From positions 167,758 to 231,757 of the forward strand of contig CANLTZ010000008.1 of assembly GCA_947494145.1 (NCBI GenBank): 64,000 nt of DNA, written 5' to 3'. Both the position numbers and the translations under genes were made by a program. Below, piece by piece: positions 33,532 through 43,419 of this stretch. Every line of letters begins with the position of its first letter. The first letter of the stretch is position 1. The notes under the pieces were generated by a model that ran no database searches, was not told where the DNA came from, and was given only the letters and a program-made list of their open reading frames with translations. Origin of the DNA: an uncultured Jannaschia sp. GTDB taxonomy: Bacteria; Pseudomonadota; Alphaproteobacteria; Rhodobacterales; Rhodobacteraceae.

Positions 33532-36500
33532 ATGGACAAGACATTCGACGCGCAGGCGGCCGAGGCCCGCATTTCGCGCCAATGGATCGAAGGCGGCTAT
33601 TTCCGCGCGGGCGCCAATGCCTCGCGCCCCGAAACGTTCTCCATTGTGATCCCGCCGCCCAACGTGACCGGCGCGCTGCATATGGGGCACGCCTTCAACA
33701 ACACGCTGCAAGATATTCTGACGCGCTGGCACCGGATGCGCGGCTTTGACACGCTCTGGCAGCCGGGCACAGACCATGCGGGCATCGCCACGCAGATGGT
33801 GGTTGAACGCGAACTGGCCAAGACCAATCGCCGCCGCACCGATATGTCGCGCGAGGAATTCCTCGACCTCGTCTGGCAGCAAAAACATAAGTCTCGCGGC
33901 AATATCCGCGCTCAGCTCGAACGCTTGGGCGCGTCCTGCGATTGGGACCGCGAGGCCTTCACCATGGGCGGTGCGCCGGGCGACCCGGATGCGGCAGAAG
34001 GCGGCGGCCAGAATTTCCACGACGCCGTCATCAAGGTCTTCGTCGAGATGTACGACAAAGGCCTGATCTATCGCGGCAAACGTCTGGTCAATTGGGACCC
34101 GCATTTCGAGACGGCGATTTCCGATCTGGAAGTCGAGAACATCGAGACCCCCGGCCATATGTGGCATTTCAAATACCCGCTGGCGGGCGGCGAAACCTAT
34201 GAATACGTTGAAAAAGACGAAGACGGCACCGTCACGTTGCGCGAGACGCGCGACTACATCTCCATCGCCACCACGCGGCCCGAAACCATGCTGGGCGACG
34301 GCGCCGTGGCCGTCCACCCGTCCGATGCGCGCTACGCGCCCATCGTCGGCAAGCTCTGCGAAATTCCCGTGGGCCCGAAGGAGCATCGCCGCCTGATCCC
34401 CATCATCACCGACGAATACCCCGACCCCGATTTCGGGTCCGGCGCGGTCAAGATCACCGGCGCCCATGATTTCAACGACTATGACGTCGCCAAGCGGAAC
34501 AGCATCCCGCTCTACCGCCTGCTGGACACCAAAGGCGCACTGCGTGACGACGGGATGCCCTATGCCGAGGCGGCCGCCCAAGCCGCCCAACTCCGCGACG
34601 GCACGATCGGCCTGTCAGAGACCGAAATCGACGCCATCAACCTGGTCCCCGACCATCTCCGCGGCCTCGACCGCTTCGACGCCCGCAAGCGCGTCGTCGA
34701 CGAGATCACCGCCGAAGGCCTCGCCGTGATGACCACGGCCGACGACCCGCGCCTGGGCAGACCCTCAAAAGGTAGGGTGGGTGACAACCCACCATCCGCC
34801 GCCGATGAGGGCGCGCCAGCACCCGAGGACGCGCCCGTCTCGCTCGTCGAATCCAAACCCATCATGCAGCCCTATGGCGACCGGTCCAAAGTCGTCATCG
34901 AGCCCATGCTGACCGACCAATGGTTTGTCGACACCGACAAAATCGTCGGCCCCGCCATCGAGGCGGTCGAAACCGGCACCACCCGCATCCTTCCGGATGC
35001 CGACAAGAAGGTCTACTTCCACTGGCTCCGCAACATCGAACCCTGGTGCATCTCGCGGCAACTCTGGTGGGGCCACCGGATCCCGGTTTGGTATGGTCCT
35101 GTCGTCTCCAGTGATGGCCAGCACTACACTGTCGACACTTCAAGTGATGGACATTCTCCCTACACGAAGGCCTTTTGCTCAACTTCAGAGGAAGGTGCGA
35201 TCGCGAAAGCCCGAGAGTTTTACGGTCCAGATGTCGACGTGTATATCTCTAAGCCTCACGAACATATTGCTGAAACTCGACGGCGAAGCAGCCAGGCATC
35301 GATAGGCGGTGATCCAGACATGTTTATGGAGATGCAGGAGGTGGGCAAACCGCGCCGCTATGGTCTCCACCGCGACCCCGACGTCCTCGACACCTGGTTC
35401 TCCTCAGGCCTCTGGCCCCTCGGCACGCTCGGCTGGCCCGACGACACGGAAGAGTTGCAGAAATACTTCCCCACCTCGGTCCTGATCACCGGCTTCGACA
35501 TCCTGTTCTTCTGGGTCGCCAGAATGATGATGATGCAGACCTCCGTCTTGCCTCAGGATACCCCCCTTGAAGCACGGATTCCTTTCAAAGACGTTTACGT
35601 CCATGCCCTCGTCCGCGACGAGAAGGGCAAGAAGATGTCGAAGTCGCTTGGCAACGTGCTCGACCCGCTCGACCTGATCGACGAATACGGCGCCGACGCC
35701 GTTCGCTTCACCCTCGCCGCCATGGCCGCCATGGGCCGCGACCTGAAGCTGTCGACCAGCCGCATCGCCGGCTACCGCAATTTCGGCACCAAGCTCTGGA
35801 ACGCGGTCCGCTTCGCCGAGATGAACGGGGTTCAATTCCGTACAAATTGGGAAACGGGTTCTGAAAATGTACCCCAAAATGTGAATATCACGCTTAATCG
35901 TTGGATCATCGGCGAAACCGCCCGCACCCGGGCCGAGGTCGACTCCGCCCTGACCGCCTACCGTTTCGACGACGCCGCCAGCGCGCTTTACCGCTTTGTC
36001 TGGAATGTCGTCTGCGATTGGTATGTGGAGTTCTCCAAACCCCTTCTGCAAGGCGAAGATACTGAGTCCAAAGCGGAAACCCAAGCCACCATGGCCTGGG
36101 TCTTGGACCAGTGCATGACGCTTCTGCACCCGTTCATGCCGTTCATCACCGAAGAGCTCTGGTCCGTCACCGGCCATGACGGCATGCTGGTCCACGGCCA
36201 ATGGCCCGAACACCTCACCGCCGAAATCGTTGACGAACAAGCCGAATCTGAAATCCGCTCCATCATCGCGCTGATCGACGCCATCCGTTCGGCCCGGGCT
36301 CAGATGAATGTCCCCGCCTCGGCCATCATCCCGGTCATCGCCGTCGATTGGGACGCCGCGGCCAAGGATGCCGCGACCAAAAATATGTCTCTGATTCAAC
36401 GGCTCGCCCGAATCGAAGGCATCACCGAAGGTGCCGCCCCCAAGGGCGCCATCGCCGTCACGGCCAGCGGCAACCGCTTTGCATTGCCCTTGGGCGACGT

Positions 36501-36714
36501 CATCGACATCAATGCCGAACGCGCCCGGCTGGATAAATCCTTGGCCAAACTCTCCAAGGAAATCAAAGGTCTGCAAGGCCGCGTTCAGAACCCGAAATTC
36601 GCCGCCTCCGCCCCGCCCGAGGTGGTGGATGAAGCCCGCGCCAACCTCGCCGCCCGCGAGGCCGAGGCCGCGGTGATCCAATCGGCGTTGGACAGTCTGG
36701 CCGAGCTTGCCTGA
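33532..36714 (+). CDS. valS: Valyl-tRNA synthetase
   Basis: This 1060-residue class I synthetase charges tRNA-Val. The HIGH-type motif is HMGHAFNN (about residues 47-54), the editing CP1 domain follows, and KMSKS is in [10 protein letters not shown] (about 700). The C-terminal coiled-coil arm is rich in AxLxKEIKGL-type heptads. It is longer than most family members (about 880-1000). Extra sequence lies at about residues 410-440, encoded in part by a palindromic DNA insert, and at about 520-605, which is AT-richer. The frame is intact throughout. It starts at the ATG after GGAGGG. Confidence 0.96.
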   Translation: MDKTFDAQAAEARISRQWIEGGYFRAGANASRPETFSIVIPPPNVTGALHMGHAFNNTLQDILTRWHRMRGFDTLWQPGTDHAGIATQMVVERELAKTNRRRTDMSREEFLDLVWQQKHKSRGNIRAQLERLGASCDWDREAFTMGGAPGDPDAAEGGGQNFHDAVIKVFVEMYDKGLIYRGKRLVNWDPHFETAISDLEVENIETPGHMWHFKYPLAGGETYEYVEKDEDGTVTLRETRDYISIATTRPETMLGDGAVAVHPSDARYAPIVGKLCEIPVGPKEHRRLIPIITDEYPDPDFGSGAVKITGAHDFNDYDVAKRNSIPLYRLLDTKGALRDDGMPYAEAAAQAAQLRDGTIGLSETEIDAINLVPDHLRGLDRFDARKRVVDEITAEGLAVMTTADDPRLGRPSKGRVGDNPPSAADEGAPAPEDAPVSLVESKPIMQPYGDRSKVVIEPMLTDQWFVDTDKIVGPAIEAVETGTTRILPDADKKVYFHWLRNIEPWCISRQLWWGHRIPVWYGPVVSSDGQHYTVDTSSDGHSPYTKAFCSTSEEGAIAKAREFYGPDVDVYISKPHEHIAETRRRSSQASIGGDPDMFMEMQEVGKPRRYGLHRDPDVLDTWFSSGLWPLGTLGWPDDTEELQKYFPTSVLITGFDILFFWVARMMMMQTSVLPQDTPLEARIPFKDVYVHALVRDEKGKKMSKSLGNVLDPLDLIDEYGADAVRFTLAAMAAMGRDLKLSTSRIAGYRNFGTKLWNAVRFAEMNGVQFRTNWETGSENVPQNVNITLNRWIIGETARTRAEVDSALTAYRFDDAASALYRFVWNVVCDWYVEFSKPLLQGEDTESKAETQATMAWVLDQCMTLLHPFMPFITEELWSVTGHDGMLVHGQWPEHLTAEIVDEQAESEIRSIIALIDAIRSARAQMNVPASAIIPVIAVDWDAAAKDAATKNMSLIQRLARIEGITEGAAPKGAIAVTASGNRFALPLGDVIDINAERARLDKSLAKLSKEIKGLQGRVQNPKFAASAPPEVVDEARANLAAREAEAAVIQSALDSLAELA
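34771..34793. repeat. Palindromic repeat inserted in frame in valS
   Basis: GGTGGGT (34776-34782) and ACCCACC (34787-34793) flank GACA, preceded by GGTAG. It encodes GRVGDNPPS, a stretch with no counterpart expected in ValRS. It looks like an intergenic-type repeat captured in a coding gene. Confidence 0.55.
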
Positions 36715-36722
36715 CGCGCGGG

Positions 36723-37712
36723 ATGTCCTTCAACATCCTGATCATAGGGCAGAAAGGCCGCCTGACCCATGAGGCGGCCCTCTTCGCCGCAACCCTTCGC
36801 CACAATGCGCCCAACTGGTCCGGCCGTCTCATCGTGGCCGAACCCCAGCCCGGCCCCCGCTGGCCCGACGACCCCCGCATCCCTGCAGGACCGCAGCGTG
36901 ACCTATTGGAAACCCTCGGCGCCGAAATCACGCCGTTCGAGAACCACCATTTCGGCAGCTATTATCCCAATGGAAACAAGATCGAAGGTCTTTCCGCCCT
37001 GCCCGATGGGCCCTTTCTTTTCTTCGACACCGATACTGTGATCACGGGCGAACTGGCCGATATTGCAATCGACTTCGCCCGCCCCGCAGCCTCCATGAAG
37101 CGCGAGGGGACCTGGCCCGAGATTGAACTCTATGGACCGGATTACAATGACATATGGGGCGTTCTTCATGCGCGGCGCGACGGGCGGCTCGAAGACACCT
37201 TGGACCTGACCTGGCCCGACAACCATTGGCGGCGCTATCTTTACTTCAATGCCGGTTGGTTTTTCGGCCATGACCCGCGCGCCTTCCAGAAGGCCTTTCT
37301 GGACGCCGCCCTGATGATCCGCGACGACCCGCCGGACGAGATCGTCTGCCAGACGCTCGACCCCTGGCTCGACCAGGCCGCGCTGCCCTTGGCGGTGCAT
37401 GAACTGGGCGGTGGGCGGCCAGGGAACAAGGGTGGCATCAAGGATGAACTTCTCGACGGAACCCATTCATATCATTATCGCTTTCTACCGCTCATGTATG
37501 CGACGGCCCCCGACCATGTGATCGACGCAGTGGCCGCGGCGACGGCGCCCAACCCGATCAAGAAGGTTCTGAAGGATTACGAGCCGTTCAAGCGGTTTCT
37601 CTATCAACCCAAGGGTGCCAAAGCCCGCGCGCTCTTTGACCGGGACAACCTGCCCCGCAAAGAACAAGCCATTCGCAACAGGTTGAAGCGCGAAGGGCTT
37701 TGGCTGCGCTAA
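36723..37712 (+). CDS. Putative GT-A-fold glycosyltransferase-like protein
   Basis: This 329-residue protein begins 8 bp after valS with MSFNILIIGQKGRLTHEAAL. A hydrophobic strand leading to acidic residues, FLFFDTDTVI (D102, D104), resembles the DxD metal/nucleotide-sugar site of GT-A enzymes. The central YLYFNAGWFFG and HELGGGRPGNKGG segments also suit that fold. No signal peptide or membrane segment is present. The assignment is by motif only; the acceptor and donor are unknown. It ends 6 bp from the convergent regulator. Confidence 0.5.
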   Translation: MSFNILIIGQKGRLTHEAALFAATLRHNAPNWSGRLIVAEPQPGPRWPDDPRIPAGPQRDLLETLGAEITPFENHHFGSYYPNGNKIEGLSALPDGPFLFFDTDTVITGELADIAIDFARPAASMKREGTWPEIELYGPDYNDIWGVLHARRDGRLEDTLDLTWPDNHWRRYLYFNAGWFFGHDPRAFQKAFLDAALMIRDDPPDEIVCQTLDPWLDQAALPLAVHELGGGRPGNKGGIKDELLDGTHSYHYRFLPLMYATAPDHVIDAVAAATAPNPIKKVLKDYEPFKRFLYQPKGAKARALFDRDNLPRKEQAIRNRLKREGLWLR

Positions 37713-37718
37713 CCCGCT

Positions 37719-38396
37719 CTAAAAGTTAGACAAAGCCGCATTCGCCGCCGCCGCGAACCGGTCCAGCACCGGGTCCCAAAGCTCCGACGTGTCGGCGCTG
37801 TGGTCCAGCGTCAGGCGCGCGCCGCCATCTTCGGGGGCCAGCGTGACGGTGACCCGTTCCTGCGCGCCGAGCTTCCAGTCGAGCACCAGTTTCGACGGCG
37901 CCTGAGCTTCGACAACGTTGGCCCAGACCCCTTCGGTGCCGTCGAAAAGCACCTCGCGAAGCGCCCCGCCCGGGCGCGGTTCCAACAGCACGGCCTGGGG
38001 CAAGGCGCCTTCCTGCATCGCCGAAAGCGAGACCCGCGCCACGGGCCACCAGATCGCCAAATCCTCGCAGAAAAGGTGCCAGGCCTCGCGCCGGGCAAGC
38101 CGTGTCGTCAGGCTGCGCCCGCCATGGGACGGCCCGGGCACGCGAAGCGCGCCCAGCCAGTCGGTCAGCGGCCCGGCGCCGCCGGGCGTCAGCGAATAAA
38201 GATTGCGCGTGCCGCGACGCTCCATGCTCACAAGACCCGCATCCAAAAGCACTTTTAGATGCTGCGACACGGCCGGGCGCGTCACCGGCAACGTATCGGC
38301 AATGCGGCCCACGGCGCTAGGCCCTTCGCGCAGCCGGTCCAAAACGGCCCGTCGCGTTGGGTCTGCCAGAGCGGTCAGAATGTCCTCGTGTCCCAT
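37719..38396 (-). CDS. ArsR-type regulator fused to an SRPBCC (AHSA1-like) domain
   Basis: In this 225-residue protein residues 1-90 form an ArsR winged helix (LADPTRRAVLDRLREG, then TRPAVSQHLKVLLDAGLV and RGTRNLYSLTP). Residues about 95-225 match a START-like SRPBCC/AHSA1 domain with an ATRLxARREAWHLF-type start and WANVVEAQAPSKLVLDWK. Such fusions are widespread; the ligand is unknown. It is divergent from clpP across 168 bp. Confidence 0.85.
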   Translation of the reverse strand: MGHEDILTALADPTRRAVLDRLREGPSAVGRIADTLPVTRPAVSQHLKVLLDAGLVSMERRGTRNLYSLTPGGAGPLTDWLGALRVPGPSHGGRSLTTRLARREAWHLFCEDLAIWWPVARVSLSAMQEGALPQAVLLEPRPGGALREVLFDGTEGVWANVVEAQAPSKLVLDWKLGAQERVTVTLAPEDGGARLTLDHSADTSELWDPVLDRFAAAANAALSNF

Positions 38397-38564
38397 CGCG
38401 AAAAGCTATGCCCCTAGGGCAGGCACCGGGTCAATCGCCCAGCCCGCAGGGCCGTCAGACCGGCGGCTGCGCGCCATGCCTTGAAGCCCCCGCACCGTCG
38501 CCATAGGTTCGGCCCGAACGCCCCCTGCGACAGGCGCGGACCGGGCGATTTCTGAGGCGCTGTC

Positions 38565-39203
38565 ATGCAAGATCCAGTCAATTATTTCCAAAACAACCTC
38601 GTGCCGATGGTGGTTGAACAGACCAGCCGTGGCGAACGGGCCTACGACATCTTCAGCCGCCTCCTCAAAGAGCGGATCGTCTTCGTCAACGGTCCGGTCC
38701 ATGACGGGATGAGCCAGCTGATCGTGGCGCAACTGCTGCATCTGGAGGCGGAAAACCCGTCGAAGGAAATCAGCATGTACATCAACTCACCCGGCGGCGT
38801 CGTGACCAGCGGGCTAAGCATCTACGACACGATGCAATATATCCGCCCCGCCGTGTCCACGCTGGTCGTGGGCCAGGCGGCGTCCATGGGCAGCGTGTTG
38901 TCGGTGGCGGGCGAAAAGGGCATGCGCTTCAGCCTGCCCAACAGCCGGATCATGGTGCACCAGCCATCGGGCGGCTATCAGGGTCAGGCGACGGACATCC
39001 TGATCCATGCGCGCGAGACCGAGAAGATCCGCAAGCAGCTTTACGACATCTACGTCAAGCACACCGATCGCAGCTACGAAGAAGTCGAGGCCGCGCTGGA
39101 GCGGGACAACTTCATGTCGCCCCAGGAAGCCAAGGATTGGGGCCATATCGACGAGATCGTCGAGAGCCGCGCAGAAGCCGCCGAAGCGACCGGCGATAGC
39201 TGA
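38565..39203 (+). CDS. clpP: ATP-dependent Clp protease proteolytic subunit
   Basis: This 212-residue serine protease forms a 14-mer chamber that degrades substrates unfolded by ClpX. The catalytic triad is S107 (GQAASMGS), H132 (MVHQP) and D181 (ERDNFM). Length and spacing match Escherichia coli ClpP. It is 223 bp upstream of clpX on the same strand. Confidence 0.98.
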   Translation: MQDPVNYFQNNLVPMVVEQTSRGERAYDIFSRLLKERIVFVNGPVHDGMSQLIVAQLLHLEAENPSKEISMYINSPGGVVTSGLSIYDTMQYIRPAVSTLVVGQAASMGSVLSVAGEKGMRFSLPNSRIMVHQPSGGYQGQATDILIHARETEKIRKQLYDIYVKHTDRSYEEVEAALERDNFMSPQEAKDWGHIDEIVESRAEAAEATGDS

Positions 39204-39213
39204 CCTATCGGCG

Positions 39214-39245
39214 TCGGGTTGTCGCAGATCATTTCGGCAACCCGA
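39214..39245 (+). terminator. Hairpin after clpP
   Basis: The arms TCGGGTTG (39214-39221) and CAACCCGA (39238-39245) pair perfectly with a 16-base loop, 10 bp after the stop. It may attenuate clpP-clpX read-through. Another hairpin, GCGTCCG/CGGACGC at 39368-39395, lies in the clpX leader. Confidence 0.45.
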
Positions 39246-39426
39246 ACAATTTGATGTATTAAGACAACTTCGGTTACTTCACGTGGATGCGCACGTGCAG
39301 TTTTAGCCATTGTGGCTCCGGAGCGATGCGCCTAGGTTTCCAGACATCAGGCGAAGCATTCGGTGGCGCGTCCGCGTGCCACCACCCACGGACGCAGGCA
39401 AGGTCGCCTCGACGAGGAGGGCAACG

Positions 39427-40698
39427 ATGGCCAATAACCAAGGCTCGGGCGACGGCAAGAACACGCTCTACTGCAGCTTTTGCGGCAAGTCCCAACACGA
39501 AGTCCGCAAGCTTATCGCGGGCCCGACAGTATTCATCTGCGATGAATGCGTCGAGCTTTGCATGGACATTATCCGCGAGGAAACGAAGGCAGCGGGCCTG
39601 AAATCCTCCGACGGCACGCCGACACCGCGGGAAATCTGCCAGGTGCTGGATGATTACGTGATCGGGCAGGAACACGCCAAGCGCGTGCTGTCGGTCGCGG
39701 TCCACAACCACTATAAGCGGCTTGACAATTCGTCGAAATCCGACATCGAACTCGCCAAAAGCAACATTCTGCTGATCGGTCCCACGGGCTGCGGCAAGAC
39801 GCTGTTGGCCCAGACACTGGCGCGTATTCTGGATGTGCCCTTCACCATGGCCGATGCCACCACGCTGACGGAAGCGGGCTATGTGGGCGAAGATGTCGAG
39901 AACATCATTCTCAAGCTGCTCCAGGCCTCTGAATACAATGTGGAGCGTGCGCAGCGCGGCATCGTCTATATCGACGAGGTCGACAAGATCACGCGCAAGT
40001 CCGACAACCCTTCCATCACCCGCGACGTGTCCGGCGAAGGGGTGCAGCAGGCGCTTTTGAAGATCATGGAAGGCACGGTCGCAAGTGTGCCGCCCCAGGG
40101 CGGGCGCAAGCACCCTCAGCAGGAATTCCTTCAGGTGGACACGACCAACATCCTGTTCGTCTGCGGCGGCGCCTTTGCGGGGCTCGACAAGATCATCGCA
40201 CAGCGCGGCAAAGGCTCCTCCATGGGGTTTGGGGCCGATGTGAAAGCACCCGAAGAACAGACCGTCGGCGAAGCCTTCAAGGAGCTTGAGCCCGAAGACC
40301 TGTTGAAGTTCGGTCTGATCCCGGAATTCGTGGGCCGCCTGCCGGTCATCGCCACGCTGACCGATCTGGATGAAGACGCGCTGGTCATCATCCTGACCCA
40401 GCCGAAAAATGCCTTGGTCAAGCAGTACCAGCGCCTGTTCGAGCTAGAGGGCGTGCAACTCACCTTCACCGAAGACGCGCTGTCGGCCATCGCCAAGCGC
40501 GCCATCGAACGTAAGACGGGTGCGCGGGGGCTACGCTCCATCATGGAAGACATCCTGCTCGACACGATGTTCGAACTGCCCGGCATGGACACGGTGGATG
40601 AAGTGGTCGTCAACGAAGAGGCCGTGCGCCGCGAGGTGAAACCGCTGCTGATCCATTCGGAAAAGACCGAGAAGGCCGAGGGCAACGCAAGCGCCTGA
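39427..40698 (+). CDS. clpX: ATP-dependent Clp protease ATP-binding subunit ClpX
   Basis: This 423-residue AAA+ unfoldase has an N-terminal zinc-binding domain with C16, C19, C38 and C41, Walker A GPTGCGKT at 118-125, Walker [10 protein letters not shown], and the substrate-grip pore loops of the family. It unfolds ssrA-tagged and other substrates for ClpP, helped by SspB. Start is the ATG at 39427 after GAGGAGGG; the upstream open frame is out of family. Confidence 0.98.
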   Translation: MANNQGSGDGKNTLYCSFCGKSQHEVRKLIAGPTVFICDECVELCMDIIREETKAAGLKSSDGTPTPREICQVLDDYVIGQEHAKRVLSVAVHNHYKRLDNSSKSDIELAKSNILLIGPTGCGKTLLAQTLARILDVPFTMADATTLTEAGYVGEDVENIILKLLQASEYNVERAQRGIVYIDEVDKITRKSDNPSITRDVSGEGVQQALLKIMEGTVASVPPQGGRKHPQQEFLQVDTTNILFVCGGAFAGLDKIIAQRGKGSSMGFGADVKAPEEQTVGEAFKELEPEDLLKFGLIPEFVGRLPVIATLTDLDEDALVIILTQPKNALVKQYQRLFELEGVQLTFTEDALSAIAKRAIERKTGARGLRSIMEDILLDTMFELPGMDTVDEVVVNEEAVRREVKPLLIHSEKTEKAEGNASA

Positions 40699-40720
40699 TG
40701 CGCCATTCATGATGAAAAAC

Positions 40721-40752
40721 GGGCGGCGCCGATCCCGGCAGCCGCCCTTTTT
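40721..40752 (+). terminator. Intrinsic terminator after clpX
   Basis: GGGCGGC (40721-40727) pairs with GCCGCCC (40741-40747), followed by TTTTT. It begins 22 bp after the clpX stop and is the clearest classical terminator in the window. Confidence 0.85.
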
Positions 40753-40788
40753 CTTGGCCCCTGCCCGCGCGGCCCTAGCTTCGCCTCC

Positions 40789-41997
40789 ATGGATGCCAAA
40801 ACCCCCGATCTGACCTTCCCGCCCAGCCGCGCCACCGCCTTGAAGCGGCTCACAGACTTCGCCCCCCGCGCGGGCCGCGCCTATGCCGATGGGCGCAACC
40901 ATGACCTGCCGGGGCACCCCGACGTGTCGACCCTGTCGCCCTACATTCGCCACCGTGTGGTGACCGAGGCCGAGGTGGCCGCCGCCGTTCTGGCCCGCCT
41001 CAAGGCGTCAAACGCCGACAAGTTCCTGTCGGAAGTGGTCTGGCGCACGTATTTTAAAGGCTGGCTGGAACGCCGCCCAAGCGTCTGGGCCGATTACCTG
41101 CGGGGCCTGGACCGGGCCCGCGACCGGCTGGCCACCGAAAGCGGCTTGCGGCGCGGATGGGAAGACGCCTGCGAAGGCCGCACCGGGATCGCGCCATTTG
41201 ACGATTGGGCGCGGGAATTGGTGTCGACGGGCTATTTGCACAACCACGCCCGGATGTGGTTCGCCTCGATCTGGATGCACACGCTGCGCCTTCCATGGGA
41301 ATTGGGCGCGGACTTCTTCCTGCGCCACCTTCTGGATGGAGACCCTGCCTCCAACACGTTGAGTTGGCGTTGGGTAGGCGGCCTGCATACGCGGGGCAAG
41401 ACATATGCTGCCCGCGCCTCCAACATCGCGAAATATACCGGCGGGCGCTACGACGCCTGGTCGCTCAGCCACCAATTGGCCAGCGCCGATCAGGTCAAGC
41501 CGCTGGATGGTCCCGGCCATCCCGACCCGGGCCCGATGCCGGAAGACGCCGGATGGGACAGCACCGCGCGCATCGGCCTGCTGTTGCACGAAGACGACCT
41601 GCATCCCGACTATCTGTTTGCGCGGGGGCTTCGGCCACAAGGCGTGGCTGGCTTGCTGGCCACCTCTGGCCGGTCGCCGCTGCATGTCTCCTCCAAGGTC
41701 ACCACCTTCGCCCGTGCACTGGCCGAAGACGCGCTGACGCGGCAAGGCGGCACCGGCCCCGTCACGGACAACCCAGACGACATCGCCGCCTGGGCCCAGG
41801 GCTTCGACCAGATCGTCACGCCCTACGCCACCGTGGGCCCCACGCGCACCGCGCTCGACGCGCTGCCCTTCGCCACGACCCGCCCTATTCGGGCCTGGGA
41901 CAGCGCCGCATGGCCCTTCGCGACGGCCGGATTCTTCAAGGTTAAGGGCAAGATACCGGTGATCCTGGAAACAATGCCACAGGATATGGGTGTCTAG
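40789..41997 (+). CDS. Photolyase/cryptochrome-family protein with permuted domain order
   Basis: This 402-residue protein begins directly in the helical FAD-binding domain of photolyases: ADKFLSEVVWRTYFKGWL (about 80), STGYLHNHARMW (about 145) and LLDGDPASNTLSWRWVGG (about 180). It has no N-terminal antenna domain. The C-terminal 130 residues instead resemble that Rossmann-like domain, with strands RIGLLLHEDDL and FDQIVTPYATVGPTRTALDAL, and an ending WPFATAGFFKVKGK matching the antenna's GGFYKVYTPF. That suggests a circular permutation. FAD contacts look retained; repair activity is unproven. Confidence 0.72.
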   Translation: MDAKTPDLTFPPSRATALKRLTDFAPRAGRAYADGRNHDLPGHPDVSTLSPYIRHRVVTEAEVAAAVLARLKASNADKFLSEVVWRTYFKGWLERRPSVWADYLRGLDRARDRLATESGLRRGWEDACEGRTGIAPFDDWARELVSTGYLHNHARMWFASIWMHTLRLPWELGADFFLRHLLDGDPASNTLSWRWVGGLHTRGKTYAARASNIAKYTGGRYDAWSLSHQLASADQVKPLDGPGHPDPGPMPEDAGWDSTARIGLLLHEDDLHPDYLFARGLRPQGVAGLLATSGRSPLHVSSKVTTFARALAEDALTRQGGTGPVTDNPDDIAAWAQGFDQIVTPYATVGPTRTALDALPFATTRPIRAWDSAAWPFATAGFFKVKGKIPVILETMPQDMGV

Positions 41998-42101
41998 CGA
42001 CAGATGGGCTTCACAGAAGCGCGTGGTTAGTCTACGGTCACGTCAAGGCAGGGCCGGTCAACGGCTCGCCAAGGCATGAGCAGAGCACGGGGCGCAGGAC
42101 A

Positions 42102-43259
42102 GTGCGACAGGCAACCAATGGGGCGGTCTCGCCCAAATTCACCATTCGGATTCTCTCTGGCGTCGCGGCGATGGCGCTTCTGGCAGGTTGTCAGGTCGCC
42201 CAGAACGGCGGCGATGCCACGCGGGCCACGCCCGCAGGCGACAGCGTTCAGCTGATTGAACGGGACGTCGAGGCGCCCGAGGTCTTCAGCGTCGAAGATC
42301 GCGGTCTTTGGGACGGGCGCCCTTCGCTGGGCGGCATCTGGGTCGCCGCACCCGGCGTGGCCGCGCCCGAGCGCGTCATCATCCGCAACACCGAAAACGG
42401 CAAGTTTGTCGTGGGTGCCCTGTTTAACCGCGAACGGGACAATCCCGGCCCAAGCTTGCAGCTTTCATCTGACGCCGCAGCGGCACTTGATGTCTTCGCC
42501 GGCGCCCCCGTCATGATCGACGTCGTGGCCCTGCGCCGCGAAGAAGTGGAAGAACCGGCCATCGCCGACCTACCCGACATTGACGAGAGCTTGGATGAAG
42601 CCACGTTGGCGGTGGACGACATCGTCGACACAGCCGCCCCGGCGACCGAAGCCGACGACTCAATCGCCGCCGCAACGCGCGCCCTGGATGCCGCCGAAGC
42701 GTCGGAGGCTGGGACCACCCTGCCCGAAGCCGCAGCGGAAACCGCCGAAGCGGCTACCGATGCCATCGGCACGGGGCTTGCATCTGGTGCCGAATCCGCC
42801 GCTGAAGTGGCCGACGCCACTGTCACCGCGGCCCAGCCGCGCCGCAACTGGTTCCAGCGTGTCTTTGGCCGCAAGGGCAACGCCGCCGCCGATGTGGACC
42901 CGGGCGCCCTTGGCGCCGCCGTGGATGAACCGGCCCCCCTGCCGGGCCAACCCGACCCGGCCGTCAGCAGCGCCGCGGTGCCAAGCATCGAAGCCTCGTC
43001 GCTTGATGGCACGCAGAGCGGTGAGAATTTTGAAGCTTATGTGCAGGTTGGCATCTTCTCGGATGAGGCAAACGCCGCCGAGGCGTCCGACAAGCTGCGC
43101 GGCTCCGGCATCCTGTCCAGCGTGGTCGAAGAAGAATCAGGCGGCAGCGCGTTCTGGCGCGTGGTCGTCGGCCCCTCCACCAACCCGGCTGACCGGGCGG
43201 CGGTTCTTCGCACGGCGCGCGATCTGGGCTTCGACGACGCTTTCGCCGTCCGCAGCTAA
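42102..43259 (+). CDS. SPOR-domain lipoprotein
   Basis: This protein of about 385 residues starts at GTG 42102. A lipobox LLAGC (about residues 25-29) marks it as a lipoprotein. A long Ala/Glu-rich low-complexity middle is followed by a C-terminal SPOR domain (about 305-385, FEAYVQVGIFSDEANAAEASDKL and WRVVVGP), which binds denuded glycan at division sites. An RlpA-like core (GGIWVAAPGV, PERVIIRNTENGK) lies in between. It precedes the carboxypeptidase gene, supporting a cell-wall role. Confidence 0.82.
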   Translation: MRQATNGAVSPKFTIRILSGVAAMALLAGCQVAQNGGDATRATPAGDSVQLIERDVEAPEVFSVEDRGLWDGRPSLGGIWVAAPGVAAPERVIIRNTENGKFVVGALFNRERDNPGPSLQLSSDAAAALDVFAGAPVMIDVVALRREEVEEPAIADLPDIDESLDEATLAVDDIVDTAAPATEADDSIAAATRALDAAEASEAGTTLPEAAAETAEAATDAIGTGLASGAESAAEVADATVTAAQPRRNWFQRVFGRKGNAAADVDPGALGAAVDEPAPLPGQPDPAVSSAAVPSIEASSLDGTQSGENFEAYVQVGIFSDEANAAEASDKLRGSGILSSVVEEESGGSAFWRVVVGPSTNPADRAAVLRTARDLGFDDAFAVRS

Positions 43260-43419
43260 GGCGTAAGCGGCGCCGCGTCGATCACCGGCTTGGCGCGCTG
43301 CAGATGACAGGGCCGATATGCCGATCTTGTCATGGCGGGCCGGTTCAGATCCCGCGCGAAACATCCTAGATGGGGGCAGACGTGATGCCCCCGTCCCCAA
43401 CATTCGGAGAAGCTGCCAC

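Noticed and set aside
31137..33749. An 870-codon open frame on the plus strand
   Set aside because: It is antisense to the molybdopterin subunit and valS start; composition and lack of motifs show it is a shadow of GC-rich codon use.
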